From: an uncultured Pelagibacteraceae bacterium
GTDB lineage: Bacteria; Pseudomonadota; Alphaproteobacteria; Pelagibacterales; Pelagibacteraceae
DNA length: 64,000 nt
Direction: 5' to 3'
NCBI GenBank assembly: GCA_902625715.1
Contig: CACOCP010000003.1
Coordinates: forward strand, 1-64,000
Both the position numbers and the translations under genes were made by a program. How positions within the stretch are numbered: position 1 is the stretch's first letter; each line of letters opens with the position of its first letter. Under the pieces are notes generated by a model, which saw only the letters and a list, made by a program, of their open reading frames with translations, made no database searches and was not told the DNA's origin. This document shows, piece by piece, positions 53,168-61,705 of this stretch.

Positions 53168-54307
53168 ATGCCTAAAAAAAATAGAAATGAGTTATTTTTC
53201 ATAAAACCAAACTCAATTAAATTTAAAAGTCTCAAAAAGAATAATAAAAAAAATTTTCTTAAAAAAGATTACAAGAGTTTATCTAAGTTTTCTTTAGCAA
53301 GTGCCATTATTATTTTGATTTTTTCTGGTTTACCTGTGATGACTAATTTTATCAGTGAAAACCTCAGAGCCAATATAGAGGTATCGAATATATCAAAAAA
53401 AAATTTTGATTTAACACTTAATAATAAAGAAATATTTAAAAACGAAAACGTTGATGATGAAACAAACTTGGAAAACGTATTTGACGACATAGACGTATTT
53501 AATTCTGATGATAACAACTCAAATACCTCAAGATTAAGCGCGTCTACTATCGAGCAATTATTTGAGGACACAAAGTACAACCTTCAAAAAGTTAAAGAAA
53601 CAAAGCTAGTAAACATTGGAAATTCTATTGATCATTTACCCAAAGAAATGAAAAAAATAGAAAACACAAAAAAGAGAAAAAATCTATTTATACAAATTGT
53701 GCTTCCTTTAATAATTGAGGAGAATACAAAAATTCGTTTAGATAGGAAAAAGCTTTTCGCTATCTTAAATAAAAACAATAATTCAAAAACAGAGAAAGAG
53801 TGGCTATCTAAAAAATTTAAGCAATATGGTGTCAAAAGTAATGATTTTTCAACATTAAAAATTAGAATGGATGTAATCCCAGCATCTTTAGCAATTGCTC
53901 AAGCAGCAAAAGAGACTGGGTGGGGTACATCAAGATTTGCACAAGAGGGAAATGCACTTTTTGGACAATGGACTTGGTCTGGTGAAGGTATTAAGCCGGC
54001 TGGAGCAGATGGAGATTCAAAACATAAGGTTGCAAAGTTTAAAGTCTTAAAGGCGTCTGTTAAGGCGTATCAAAGAAATTTAAATACACATTCGGGATAT
54101 AGAGAATTCAGACGTGAAAGAGCAATTCAAAGAGATAATCAAGGAAAACTGAACAGCCTTTTGCTTGTAAATTATTTGGATAAATATGCTGAAACTGGAA
54201 TTGAATACACAAAAATATTAAAAAAAATTATTGAACAAAATTCTCTTACAGAATTTGATGATGTTAAAATTCTACCAACAACAAAAAAATTGAAAAACTT
54301 AATTTAA
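53168..54307 (+). CDS. Bax-like glucosaminidase (peptidoglycan hydrolase), membrane-anchored
   Basis: 379 aa. A basic N-terminus (about 45 residues) precedes one membrane helix (LASAIIILIFSGLPVMTNFI, about 38-60), then an acidic low-complexity linker (NVDDETNLENVFDDIDVFNSDDNNS). The C-terminal half is a glucosaminidase domain: RMDVIPASLAIAQAAKETGWGTSRFAQEGNALFGQWTW with the catalytic Glu, KHKVAKFKVLKASVKAYQRNLNTHSGYREFRRERA. The enzyme faces the periplasm. Cleavage of glycan strands is inferred from the family. The 3' end overlaps the deacetylase by 9 bp. Confidence 0.85.
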   Translation: MPKKNRNELFFIKPNSIKFKSLKKNNKKNFLKKDYKSLSKFSLASAIIILIFSGLPVMTNFISENLRANIEVSNISKKNFDLTLNNKEIFKNENVDDETNLENVFDDIDVFNSDDNNSNTSRLSASTIEQLFEDTKYNLQKVKETKLVNIGNSIDHLPKEMKKIENTKKRKNLFIQIVLPLIIEENTKIRLDRKKLFAILNKNNNSKTEKEWLSKKFKQYGVKSNDFSTLKIRMDVIPASLAIAQAAKETGWGTSRFAQEGNALFGQWTWSGEGIKPAGADGDSKHKVAKFKVLKASVKAYQRNLNTHSGYREFRRERAIQRDNQGKLNSLLLVNYLDKYAETGIEYTKILKKIIEQNSLTEFDDVKILPTTKKLKNLI

Positions 54308-55354
54308 ATCTACTGAAAATTGGCTACCTAACCACCTCCAGCCATCTATGTCGTTTAAGGAACAATTGATTCTTCCTCTTCTAAAATTAAACTTTTCCCT
54401 AAAGGAAATTATAAGTTTGTTCCCTTTTAAATTTATGTTTGAATTATCCCAATAACCTCCTTCATCAGAAAAACAATTTATTTGTCCTAAATTTTTTTGG
54501 TCTTTAAAAAATTCCAAACTCATCTCAGGAGGATTATTCTTTGTAACTAGTTTATCTTCTGGAGAGAGTTTATTGTACTGAAGTGGAAGTAAATTTATTA
54601 AAAACTGAAATCTTTTAAGATCGCCGTACTTTTCATTTATTGGGAATCTTGGTAATTCATATGGATCTTTATTAAGATCAATGACACCCGAGTGTTGGCC
54701 GAATGCAAATTTAAATTTTGATGAAATAAATTTTTTTTGTTTTAAACTATATTCACCAAAAGGATATGAAAAAAAAATTGGATTATAATTAAATTGAGCA
54801 TTAAATATTTCAATAGATTTATTTATATCTGCAGTGTACTTCTCAAAATCAAATTCTACCATGTATTCATGAGAGTGGGAATGATTTCCTAAATATGCAA
54901 AGCTATACGATTCAACTTCCTTTAATTGATCCATAGTCATGTAACCTTTATTTCCTATAGTTTCAGTGGATGTAAACAAAATAAAAGGAATTTGATTTTC
55001 CTTCAAAAAAGGCCAAGCGTTTTTATAGAAAGATAAAAATGCATCATCTATGGTAATGAGAATTTTTTTTTTAATTTTCACATTATAAAATTCGTTGTCA
55101 AAATCTTTTGGATCAAAAAACTCAAAATTATTATTTTTTATTATTTCCATATGTTTTTTGAATACAGCCATTTTAATATTAGTTGATGGATACTTATTTT
55201 CTTCAAATCTATGGTACATGAGAGATAAAATTCCTTTTTCATCTTTCTCGTATTTCTTTTCGGTTGCATATAGGTTTGTTTGCAATAGAAATAAACTGAT
55301 TATGACTAATTTAGTAATTGATGCTGCAAGTGATAAAATTTTTTTTTCAATCAT
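54299..55354 (-). CDS. Exported polysaccharide deacetylase-like protein
   Basis: 351 aa from the ATG at 55354 (the track's 55357 is a TTG one codon before). Signal peptide MIEKKILSLAASITKLVIISLFLLQTNLYA. NodB-type domain: LSLMYHRFEE, the metal-binding Asp region ITIDDAFLSFYKNAWPFLKENQIPFILFTS (usual TFDDG altered to TIDDA), NHSHSH (usual H-S-x-x-H) and FSYPFGEYSL. A C-terminal domain (about 260-350) is not recognised. Substrate unknown. Its 5' end overlaps divergent tsaB by 53 bp. Confidence 0.83.
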   Translation of the reverse strand: MIEKKILSLAASITKLVIISLFLLQTNLYATEKKYEKDEKGILSLMYHRFEENKYPSTNIKMAVFKKHMEIIKNNNFEFFDPKDFDNEFYNVKIKKKILITIDDAFLSFYKNAWPFLKENQIPFILFTSTETIGNKGYMTMDQLKEVESYSFAYLGNHSHSHEYMVEFDFEKYTADINKSIEIFNAQFNYNPIFFSYPFGEYSLKQKKFISSKFKFAFGQHSGVIDLNKDPYELPRFPINEKYGDLKRFQFLINLLPLQYNKLSPEDKLVTKNNPPEMSLEFFKDQKNLGQINCFSDEGGYWDNSNINLKGNKLIISFREKFNFRRGRINCSLNDIDGWRWLGSQFSVDLN

Positions 55355-55682
55355 CAAAGATACTAAATCTTATACCACTGAGTATTCAAACAGTAGAGAA
55401 AATTTTGATAAAATAGTGTCTCTATTAAATAAATTCTTGAGTGAAAAAGATACAAATATAAATCAATTTAAAAAAATATATATTAATAGAGGTCCAGGAA
55501 AATTTTCAAGTTTAAGAACCTCAATTTCAATTGCTAAAGCTTTATCTATAGTTAATAAAATTGAATTAGTAGGATTTACCTCCATGGATATAAAAAACAT
55601 AAATGACTATAAAAACTTAATTGAATTAGATAACGAAGATAAGCTAACAAAAGATTTGATAAATCCAATTTATTCGAGTTAA
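55302..55682 (+). CDS. tsaB: TsaB-like t6A protein, shortened
   Basis: 126 aa from the ATG at 55302; the track's longer start runs through the divergent deacetylase gene. Seen: NLVIDAASDKIFFSII and the hallmark INRGPGKFSSLRTSISIAKALSI (family: GPGSFTGLRIG), then VGFTSMDI. TsaB is usually about 220 aa. Only the N-terminal ASKHA lobe is present, with a short tail. TsaB is a non-catalytic scaffold for TsaD, so one lobe may suffice for dimerisation. Position before fur-miaB fits the alphaproteobacterial order; rimI, usually next, is missing. Confidence 0.78.
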   Translation: MTNLVIDAASDKIFFSIIKDTKSYTTEYSNSRENFDKIVSLLNKFLSEKDTNINQFKKIYINRGPGKFSSLRTSISIAKALSIVNKIELVGFTSMDIKNINDYKNLIELDNEDKLTKDLINPIYSS

Positions 55683-55689
55683 ATAAGGT

Positions 55690-56109
55690 ATGTCTGAAAC
55701 AATAGAACAAAAATGTATTTCAAAAGGAGTAAAACTAACCGAACAAAGAAGAATAATCGCAAGGGTAATATCAGATTCAAAAAAAAAATATGGTGAGTCA
55801 GACCATCCAGATGTTGATGAACTTTACACTAGAGTATCACAAATAGACTCAAAGATAAGTATAGCAACAGTTTACAGAACAGTTAAATTATTTGAAGAGG
55901 CAGGAATTTTAACTAAACACGATTTTAAATCTGGAAAAGCAAGATACGAATTGAATGATGATCATAATCATTTAATTGATATCAAAACTGGTGAAATTAT
56001 AGAGTTTGTAGATGAGGAAATTGAGGAGCTTCAAAAAAAAATTGCAGACAAATATGGTTATAATTTAGTAGATCATAAATTAGAGCTATACGGAATAAAA
56101 AAGAAATAG
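55690..56109 (+). CDS. fur: Fur-family metal-responsive repressor
   Basis: 139 aa. Winged-helix N-domain: KGVKLTEQRRIIARVISDS, HPDVDELYTRVSQIDSKISIATVYRTVKLFEEAGIL. C-domain: HDFKSGKARYELNDDHNHLIDIKTGEIIEFVDEEIEELQKKIADKYGY.LVDHKLELYG. It lacks CxxC zinc motifs, like other alphaproteobacterial Fur/Mur proteins. The family's HHDHL reads DDHNHL here, so one metal ligand may differ. It could sense Fe or Mn. Confidence 0.93.
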   Translation: MSETIEQKCISKGVKLTEQRRIIARVISDSKKKYGESDHPDVDELYTRVSQIDSKISIATVYRTVKLFEEAGILTKHDFKSGKARYELNDDHNHLIDIKTGEIIEFVDEEIEELQKKIADKYGYNLVDHKLELYGIKKK

Positions 56110-56112
56110 TTA

Positions 56113-57444
56113 ATGGAAAAAAAAGTTTTCATTAAGACATTTGGTTGTCAAATGAATGAATATGATTCCAATCGGATCTATGACACAGTCAAAAATATAG
56201 GATTTATTAGAAATGATAATCAAAATGATGTTGACTGTTACATATTAAATACCTGTCATATTAGAGATAAAGCAAAAGAAAAAGTCTATCATGAAATAGG
56301 TAGAGTAAAAAAAAGCTTTCGAGGAAAAAAAAAACCAATTGTAATTGTTGCTGGATGTGTCGCTCAAGCCGAAAATGAGGAAATGTTAAAAAGAGAACCT
56401 TATATAGATATAGTCATTGGTCCTCAGGCATATCATAAAATTAATGATTTAATTTTAAATCAATCGAAAAACAAAAAAATAGATGAAACAGATTTTGATA
56501 CCGTAACAAAATTTAATTATTTTGATGATATAAGAAACGAGAATAGCAAAATTTCTGCTTTCTTAACAATCCAAGAAGGGTGTGATAAGTTTTGTCATTT
56601 TTGTGTGGTCCCTTACACTAGAGGTCCAGAGTATTCCAGGCCTTTTGAACAAATAATAAAAGAAGCTGAGGAACTAATTAAAAATGGCGTTAGAGAAATT
56701 ACTCTATTAGGTCAAAATGTAAATGCATACTCATATTCTGAAAATGGCAAAGAGTACAGAATTTCTGACTTGATAAAAAAATTGGATCAGTACACTGAAT
56801 TAAAAAGAATAAGATATACAACATCTCATCCAAGAGACATGACTGATGACCTAATAGATTGTTATTCGTCAAGTAAAAAGTTAACCCCATTTGTACATTT
56901 ACCAATTCAAAGTGGTTCAGATAAAATATTACATTTGATGAATAGAAAGCATAAAGTTGAGGATTATTTAAAAGTTTATAAAAAGTTAATAAATATTAAT
57001 AATGATATTAAATTTTCTAGTGATTTTATAATTGGATATCCTGGTGAAACTGAAAATGATTTCAACGATACTCTTAAATTGTTAGATAAAGTAAATTTTA
57101 TTAATTCTTTCTCTTTTATTTTCAGCCCAAGACCAGGCACCACAGCCTCAAATTATGAGTTAATTGACAATGAAATTTGTAAAGAAAGACTAATTATCAT
57201 TCAAAAAAAATTATTCAATAATCAAATACAAATTAATAAATCTATGGAAAAACAATCTGTTGAAGTTCTAGTTGAAAATAAGTTAAAAAATCAAAATAAA
57301 TATTTTGGAAGAAATAAATATTTATCCTCAGTTATCTTTGATGGATCAGAAGACATTATAGGAAATTTGGTAGAAGTTAAAATAGAAAACTCTAATCAGA
57401 ACAGTCTATTTGGAAAATTAGATAACAAAATGGCAGCAGCTTAA
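56113..57444 (+). CDS. miaB: tRNA-2-methylthio-N6-dimethylallyladenosine synthase MiaB
   Basis: Radical-SAM methylthiotransferase acting on A37 (443 aa). Seen: KTFGCQMNEYDSNRI and VAGCVAQ (UPF0004 cysteines), the radical-SAM triad EGCDKFCHFCVVPYTRGPEYSRP, LLGQNVNAYSY, HLPIQSGSDKIL and a C-terminal TRAM domain (about 375-443). Complete. phoH starts 1 bp after the stop. Confidence 0.97.
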   Translation: MEKKVFIKTFGCQMNEYDSNRIYDTVKNIGFIRNDNQNDVDCYILNTCHIRDKAKEKVYHEIGRVKKSFRGKKKPIVIVAGCVAQAENEEMLKREPYIDIVIGPQAYHKINDLILNQSKNKKIDETDFDTVTKFNYFDDIRNENSKISAFLTIQEGCDKFCHFCVVPYTRGPEYSRPFEQIIKEAEELIKNGVREITLLGQNVNAYSYSENGKEYRISDLIKKLDQYTELKRIRYTTSHPRDMTDDLIDCYSSSKKLTPFVHLPIQSGSDKILHLMNRKHKVEDYLKVYKKLININNDIKFSSDFIIGYPGETENDFNDTLKLLDKVNFINSFSFIFSPRPGTTASNYELIDNEICKERLIIIQKKLFNNQIQINKSMEKQSVEVLVENKLKNQNKYFGRNKYLSSVIFDGSEDIIGNLVEVKIENSNQNSLFGKLDNKMAAA

Positions 57445-57445
57445 T

Positions 57446-58456
57446 TTGAAAAATCTAAAACAAAATAATTTTAAAACAGAGCTGAAATTTGTTTACTCAG
57501 ATAATAATTCGCTGAGTATAGTTTTCCAAGATAATGATCTGCTATTAGGTGTTGTTGGAGAATTTAATAACAACTTAAAAGAGTTAGAAAAGTTAACAAA
57601 TACCAGCATTTATTCAAGAGGAAACTCAATTCTTATAAAAAGCGATCCAAAAAAAAATAATTTAGTAAAAAATGCTATTCAGTTTTTAACTAATCAATTT
57701 ATTACAAATGGAAATATTGAAAAAAAAGATATAATTTCATCGGTTAATGAATTTATGATTGAGGAAAATAATAATAACAATACGAATAAAAATATTGAAT
57801 ATATTATTAAGACACCAAAAAAATCTGTAATTCCTAGATCAGAAAAACAAAAAAACTATGTTAGAGCGTTAAGGGAGAGCGATATAGTTATTTCAGCAGG
57901 ACCTGCGGGCACAGGTAAAACCTTTTTAGCTGTTGCTGTTGGCCTTACTATGCTCCTGGAAAAGAAAATTGAGCGAATAATTTTATCAAGACCTGCGGTG
58001 GAAGCAGGTGAAAGACTAGGTTTTTTGCCTGGTGACATGAGAGAAAAAGTAGATCCGTACCTAAGGCCATTGTATGACTCTCTTTATGATCTTTTAGATT
58101 TTGAAAAAATACAAAAAAAAATAGAAATTGGAGATATAGAGATTGCACCTTTAGCCTTTATGAGAGGTAGAACTCTAAAAAATTCATTTGCAATTTTGGA
58201 TGAAGCTCAAAATGCAACTGATACTCAAATTAAAATGTTTTTAACTAGAATAGGAGAAAATTCAAAAATTGTAATAAATGGAGATCCATCTCAAATAGAT
58301 CTTCCAAATAAAAATTTATCAGGTTTGAACAGATCAAAAAAAATATTAGGTAACTTAAGCGAAATATCAATTATAGATTTTGATCATTCGGATGTTGTCA
58401 GACACCCTTTAGTATCTAAAATAGTTAAGGCTTATTCTGATATAAATAATGATTAG
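57446..58456 (+). CDS. PhoH-family ATPase (YbeZ-like)
   Basis: 336-aa PhoH NTPase associated with RNA metabolism together with YbeY. Starts with TTG at 57446; no ATG fits. Seen: an N-terminal KH-like part (about 1-110), TPKKSVIPRSEKQKNYVRAL, Walker A ISAGPAGTGKTFLAVAVGL, RPAVEAGERLGFLPGDMREKVDPYLRPLYDSL, Walker B FAILDEAQNAT and VINGDPSQIDLP. Overlaps ybeY by 8 bp. Confidence 0.95.
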   Translation: MKNLKQNNFKTELKFVYSDNNSLSIVFQDNDLLLGVVGEFNNNLKELEKLTNTSIYSRGNSILIKSDPKKNNLVKNAIQFLTNQFITNGNIEKKDIISSVNEFMIEENNNNNTNKNIEYIIKTPKKSVIPRSEKQKNYVRALRESDIVISAGPAGTGKTFLAVAVGLTMLLEKKIERIILSRPAVEAGERLGFLPGDMREKVDPYLRPLYDSLYDLLDFEKIQKKIEIGDIEIAPLAFMRGRTLKNSFAILDEAQNATDTQIKMFLTRIGENSKIVINGDPSQIDLPNKNLSGLNRSKKILGNLSEISIIDFDHSDVVRHPLVSKIVKAYSDINND

Positions 58457-58895
58457 TGTAAATGTTCTTGTTGATCATAAGAAATGGAAAAAAAGCTTAA
58501 ATAAGCCACAATTATTTTTTGACAAAATTTTAAAGCGATTTCCAAAAAAATATTTTTACTCTAATAAAAATGTAAATTTTACTTTATTACTCTCAAATAA
58601 TACGAATATTAAAAAACTAAATTATAAATTTAGAAAAAAAAATAATCATACAGATGTATTGTCATTTCCTTCCTTTATAAAAACAGATTTAAAAAAAGAA
58701 TTAAAAAAAAAGGAAATTTATCTTGGAGATATAATTATCAGTTATCAATATATTTTTCCTAATAAAAAAAATTTTATTTTAGAAATGACTTTTATTCATG
58801 GGTTTTTGCATCTTCTAGGTTTTGACCATAAAAAATCTAAAGATTTTAAATTAATGAATAAAGAAGAAAATAAAATATTAAACTCAATAAGTTAA
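58449..58895 (+). CDS. ybeY: Endoribonuclease YbeY
   Basis: Single-strand RNase for 16S rRNA 3' maturation and ribosome quality control (148 aa). Seen: the zinc site FIHGFLHLLGFDHKKSKDF (H-x3-H-x5-H), NHTDVLSFPSF and LGDIIISYQYI. Lysine-rich, as is the genome. corC, often found between ybeY and lnt, is missing. Confidence 0.94.
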   Translation: MISVNVLVDHKKWKKSLNKPQLFFDKILKRFPKKYFYSNKNVNFTLLLSNNTNIKKLNYKFRKKNNHTDVLSFPSFIKTDLKKELKKKEIYLGDIIISYQYIFPNKKNFILEMTFIHGFLHLLGFDHKKSKDFKLMNKEENKILNSIS

Positions 58896-58899
58896 ACTT

Positions 58900-60447
58900 T
58901 TGACAAAATCTGAAAAACTAAATTTTTTAATTTTATTTTTACTTGGTGGCGTTTCATCATTTAGTTTACCTCCGTATAATTTTTTTTTTGTAAATTTTAT
59001 ATCTTTTACATTTTTATATTTATTTTTAGTTGAGGCTAAAAATTCAAATAAATCCAAATTAATTTTTTTTCTTTACGGATGGTTTTTTGGGTTTGGATAT
59101 TTTATTTGTAGTTTATATTGGATATCAATTTCTCTTACATTTGATAATAATTTTAAATTTTTAATACCAATATCAATTATTTTTATTCCAGCATTTATCT
59201 CTACCTTTTTTGGTATTTCAACCTTGATGACAAAATTTTTTTTAAGTCAAAAAAAAATTATTACTTCAGTTCTTTTATTTTCACTTGTTTTTAGTATTGT
59301 CGAATATATTCGAGGAATTGTACTCTCTGGTTTCCCATGGAACTTAATAGCTTATAGTTTTTCTGATCAAACAGAGTTTATTCAAATTAACTCTTTATTA
59401 GGAATTTATGGATTTAATCTGCTATGTATCACTTTGTTTACAATACCAGCTATATGGTTCATCAAAAAGTCAAAAAAAAATATTTATTGTATTTTTATTG
59501 TTGGAATTTTAGTCATATCTAATTTGATTTATGGATATGTCAGCCTAAATAATCTGAGTATAAAAAGTGATAAAAATAATATAAATATTGTTACTATTTC
59601 TACCAAAGTAACTTTAGAAAGATTTTATTCATCGAATGTTGATGAATATTCTATAATTCAAAATTTAGTTAAACTTAGTGATCCAAAAAGATATTTTGGA
59701 AAAAAAACAATTTTTGTTTGGCCAGAAGGTGTTTTACCTTTAACCAACATGAATAATATTAATTCATACAAAGAAATTTTTAGTAAAAATTTTGATAAGG
59801 ATCATTTTATTTTGATAGGTTTAAATAGGGAGGTGAATTTAGACGGTAAAACTGAGTATTATAACTCTATTGCAGTTATTGATAATCAATCAAATGTAAT
59901 TGATTATTACGATAAGAGGAAATTAGTTCCATTTGGTGAGTTTTTGCCTCTAGATAATGTTTTGTCTTTGATAGGGCTTAAAAGTTTAACCAATAATTAT
60001 CAATCTTACACTAAAGGAAAAGATAAAAAAGCAATCTTAAATATTGAAGATATTAATTTAAAACTATTAGCCACAATTTGTTATGAAATAATTTATGCAG
60101 GGTCATTCAATAATAATTTAGATTATGATTTAATAATTAATATTTCTGAGGATGGTTGGTTTGGAAATTCAATAGGCCCATACCAACACTTTACTCATTC
60201 AAAGTTTAGATCTATCGAGCAAGGCAAAACTCTTATAAGATCAGCAAACAACGGTATTTCTGCAATTATCAATCCAAGTGGTAAAATTAAATCATTAATT
60301 GATTTAGAGGAAACTGGTTCGATTTATACGAGCGAAATTAAGCATAAAGTTACACTTTTTTCTAAATATGGAAATAAAATGTATTTTGTATTAATTTTTA
60401 TCTATATTTTTTTAATATTATCTATTAGAAGGTTTGATCATGAATAA
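58900..60447 (+). CDS. lnt: Apolipoprotein N-acyltransferase
   Basis: Third acylation of lipoproteins at the inner membrane (515 aa). TTG start at 58900. Seen: several membrane helices in the first 210 residues ([36 protein letters not shown]) and a nitrilase domain with catalytic Glu ([10 protein letters not shown]), Lys ([16 protein letters not shown]) and Cys ([13 protein letters not shown]), then [16 protein letters not shown]. It ends with a final helix. Serves the lipoproteins found in this window (LptE, DUF3576, DolP-like, SlyB-like). Confidence 0.96.
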   Translation: MTKSEKLNFLILFLLGGVSSFSLPPYNFFFVNFISFTFLYLFLVEAKNSNKSKLIFFLYGWFFGFGYFICSLYWISISLTFDNNFKFLIPISIIFIPAFISTFFGISTLMTKFFLSQKKIITSVLLFSLVFSIVEYIRGIVLSGFPWNLIAYSFSDQTEFIQINSLLGIYGFNLLCITLFTIPAIWFIKKSKKNIYCIFIVGILVISNLIYGYVSLNNLSIKSDKNNINIVTISTKVTLERFYSSNVDEYSIIQNLVKLSDPKRYFGKKTIFVWPEGVLPLTNMNNINSYKEIFSKNFDKDHFILIGLNREVNLDGKTEYYNSIAVIDNQSNVIDYYDKRKLVPFGEFLPLDNVLSLIGLKSLTNNYQSYTKGKDKKAILNIEDINLKLLATICYEIIYAGSFNNNLDYDLIINISEDGWFGNSIGPYQHFTHSKFRSIEQGKTLIRSANNGISAIINPSGKIKSLIDLEETGSIYTSEIKHKVTLFSKYGNKMYFVLIFIYIFLILSIRRFDHE

Positions 60448-61609
60448 CCTTAAAAATTTCCTTTTTACTAGTGAATCTGTATCGGAAGGTCATCCTGATA
60501 AAGTATCAGATAGAATTTCAGATATGGTAGTTGATAATTATTTAGCAAACGAACCTCAGTCTAGAGTAGCGTGTGAAACGTTAACAACAACCAATAAAGT
60601 TGTTTTGGCAGGTGAGGTTAGAGGTCCAGAAATCAAAAAAGATGAATTGATTTCAAAAGTCAGAGATTGCATTAAAGATATTGGATATGATCAAGATGGT
60701 TTTTCATACAAAGAAGCTACAAAAATTGAAAGTCATTTACATTCGCAATCTGCAGATATTGCAATGGGTGTTGATGCATCTGGAAATAAAGATGAAGGTG
60801 CCGGAGATCAAGGTATAATGTTTGGCTATGCATGTGATGAAACAGATGTTTTGATGCCAGCTCCAATTCACTATTCACATAAAATTTTAAGACTAATGGC
60901 TGAAGATAGAAAATCAGGGAAATTAAAAAGCATTGAACCAGACTCAAAAAGCCAAATAACAATAGAGTATAAAGATGGAAAACCTGCAGCTGTTAAATCA
61001 GTAGTAATATCAACACAACATTCTGCAGATGTAAATCAAGCTGATGTTAGAGAATTAGTTAAACCTTACATAGAGAAATCTATACCAAAAAACTTATTAT
61101 CAGATCTTAGCGAAGATGAAATTTATGTAAATCCTACTGGAAACTTTGTTATTGGAGGACCAGATGGAGATGCAGGATTGACTGGAAGAAAAATTATAGT
61201 TGATACTTATGGAGGTGCTGCGCCTCATGGCGGTGGAGCATTTTCGGGAAAAGATCCAACAAAGGTTGATAGATCAGCAGCTTATGCTTCTAGATATTTA
61301 GCAAAAAATATAGTTGCATCAAAAATTTCTGATAGATGTTTGATACAGCTGGCGTACGCTATTGGGGTATCTAAACCACTTTCTATTTATGTTAATCTTT
61401 TTACTAACGATGAAGAACAAAACAGACATGTTGAAAAATTAATAAGAGAAAATTTTGATTTAAGTCCTAGAGGAATTAGAGAAATGTTGAGTTTAAATAA
61501 ACCTATTTATCAAAAAACTGCAGCATATGGTCATTTTGGAAGAGAGCCAGAATCAGATGGATCATTTTCATGGGAAAAAACTGATAAATCAAACATATTT
61601 AGTAGTTAA
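60440..61609 (+). CDS. metK: S-adenosylmethionine synthetase
   Basis: Makes SAM from methionine and ATP (389 aa). I start at the ATG at 60440 ([21 protein letters not shown]) rather than the TTG two codons earlier; it overlaps lnt by 8 bp. Seen: [85 protein letters not shown]. Complete. Because it starts inside lnt there is no room for a SAM riboswitch. Confidence 0.97.
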   Translation: MNNLKNFLFTSESVSEGHPDKVSDRISDMVVDNYLANEPQSRVACETLTTTNKVVLAGEVRGPEIKKDELISKVRDCIKDIGYDQDGFSYKEATKIESHLHSQSADIAMGVDASGNKDEGAGDQGIMFGYACDETDVLMPAPIHYSHKILRLMAEDRKSGKLKSIEPDSKSQITIEYKDGKPAAVKSVVISTQHSADVNQADVRELVKPYIEKSIPKNLLSDLSEDEIYVNPTGNFVIGGPDGDAGLTGRKIIVDTYGGAAPHGGGAFSGKDPTKVDRSAAYASRYLAKNIVASKISDRCLIQLAYAIGVSKPLSIYVNLFTNDEEQNRHVEKLIRENFDLSPRGIREMLSLNKPIYQKTAAYGHFGREPESDGSFSWEKTDKSNIFSS

Positions 61610-61615
61610 ATAAAG

Positions 61616-61643
61616 TTGAATATTTAAAAAAAGCCAATATATT
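61616..61643 (+). promoter_or_regulatory. Candidate sigma-70 promoter of nusA
   Basis: TTGAAT, 16 bp, TATATT, in the short space between the metK stop and the terminator-like hairpin. It matches 4 of 6 at -35 and 5 of 6 at -10. In such AT-rich DNA the match is only suggestive. It would give a leader of about 55 nt that contains the whole hairpin. Confidence 0.4.
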
Positions 61644-61665
61644 CCACTAACATTATTGAAATTTC

Positions 61666-61692
61666 AAAATGGGCCTCGGCCCATTTTTTTTT
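61666..61692 (+). terminator. Intrinsic terminator / candidate attenuator between metK and nusA
   Basis: AAAATGGGC CTCG GCCCATTTT: a 9-bp stem with a CTCG tetraloop (a tenth C-G pair is formally possible), followed by a run of nine T. The T run touches the nusA ribosome binding site (GGAG at 61693), and the nusA ATG lies 14 bp after the run. It ends the metK operon and must be read through by any message that carries nusA with its own ribosome site. Confidence 0.85.
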
Positions 61693-61705
61693 GGAGAAAA
61701 TTTAA

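Noticed and set aside
60434-60447. SAM riboswitch before metK
   Set aside because: metK starts inside the end of lnt, and no structured leader is possible there.
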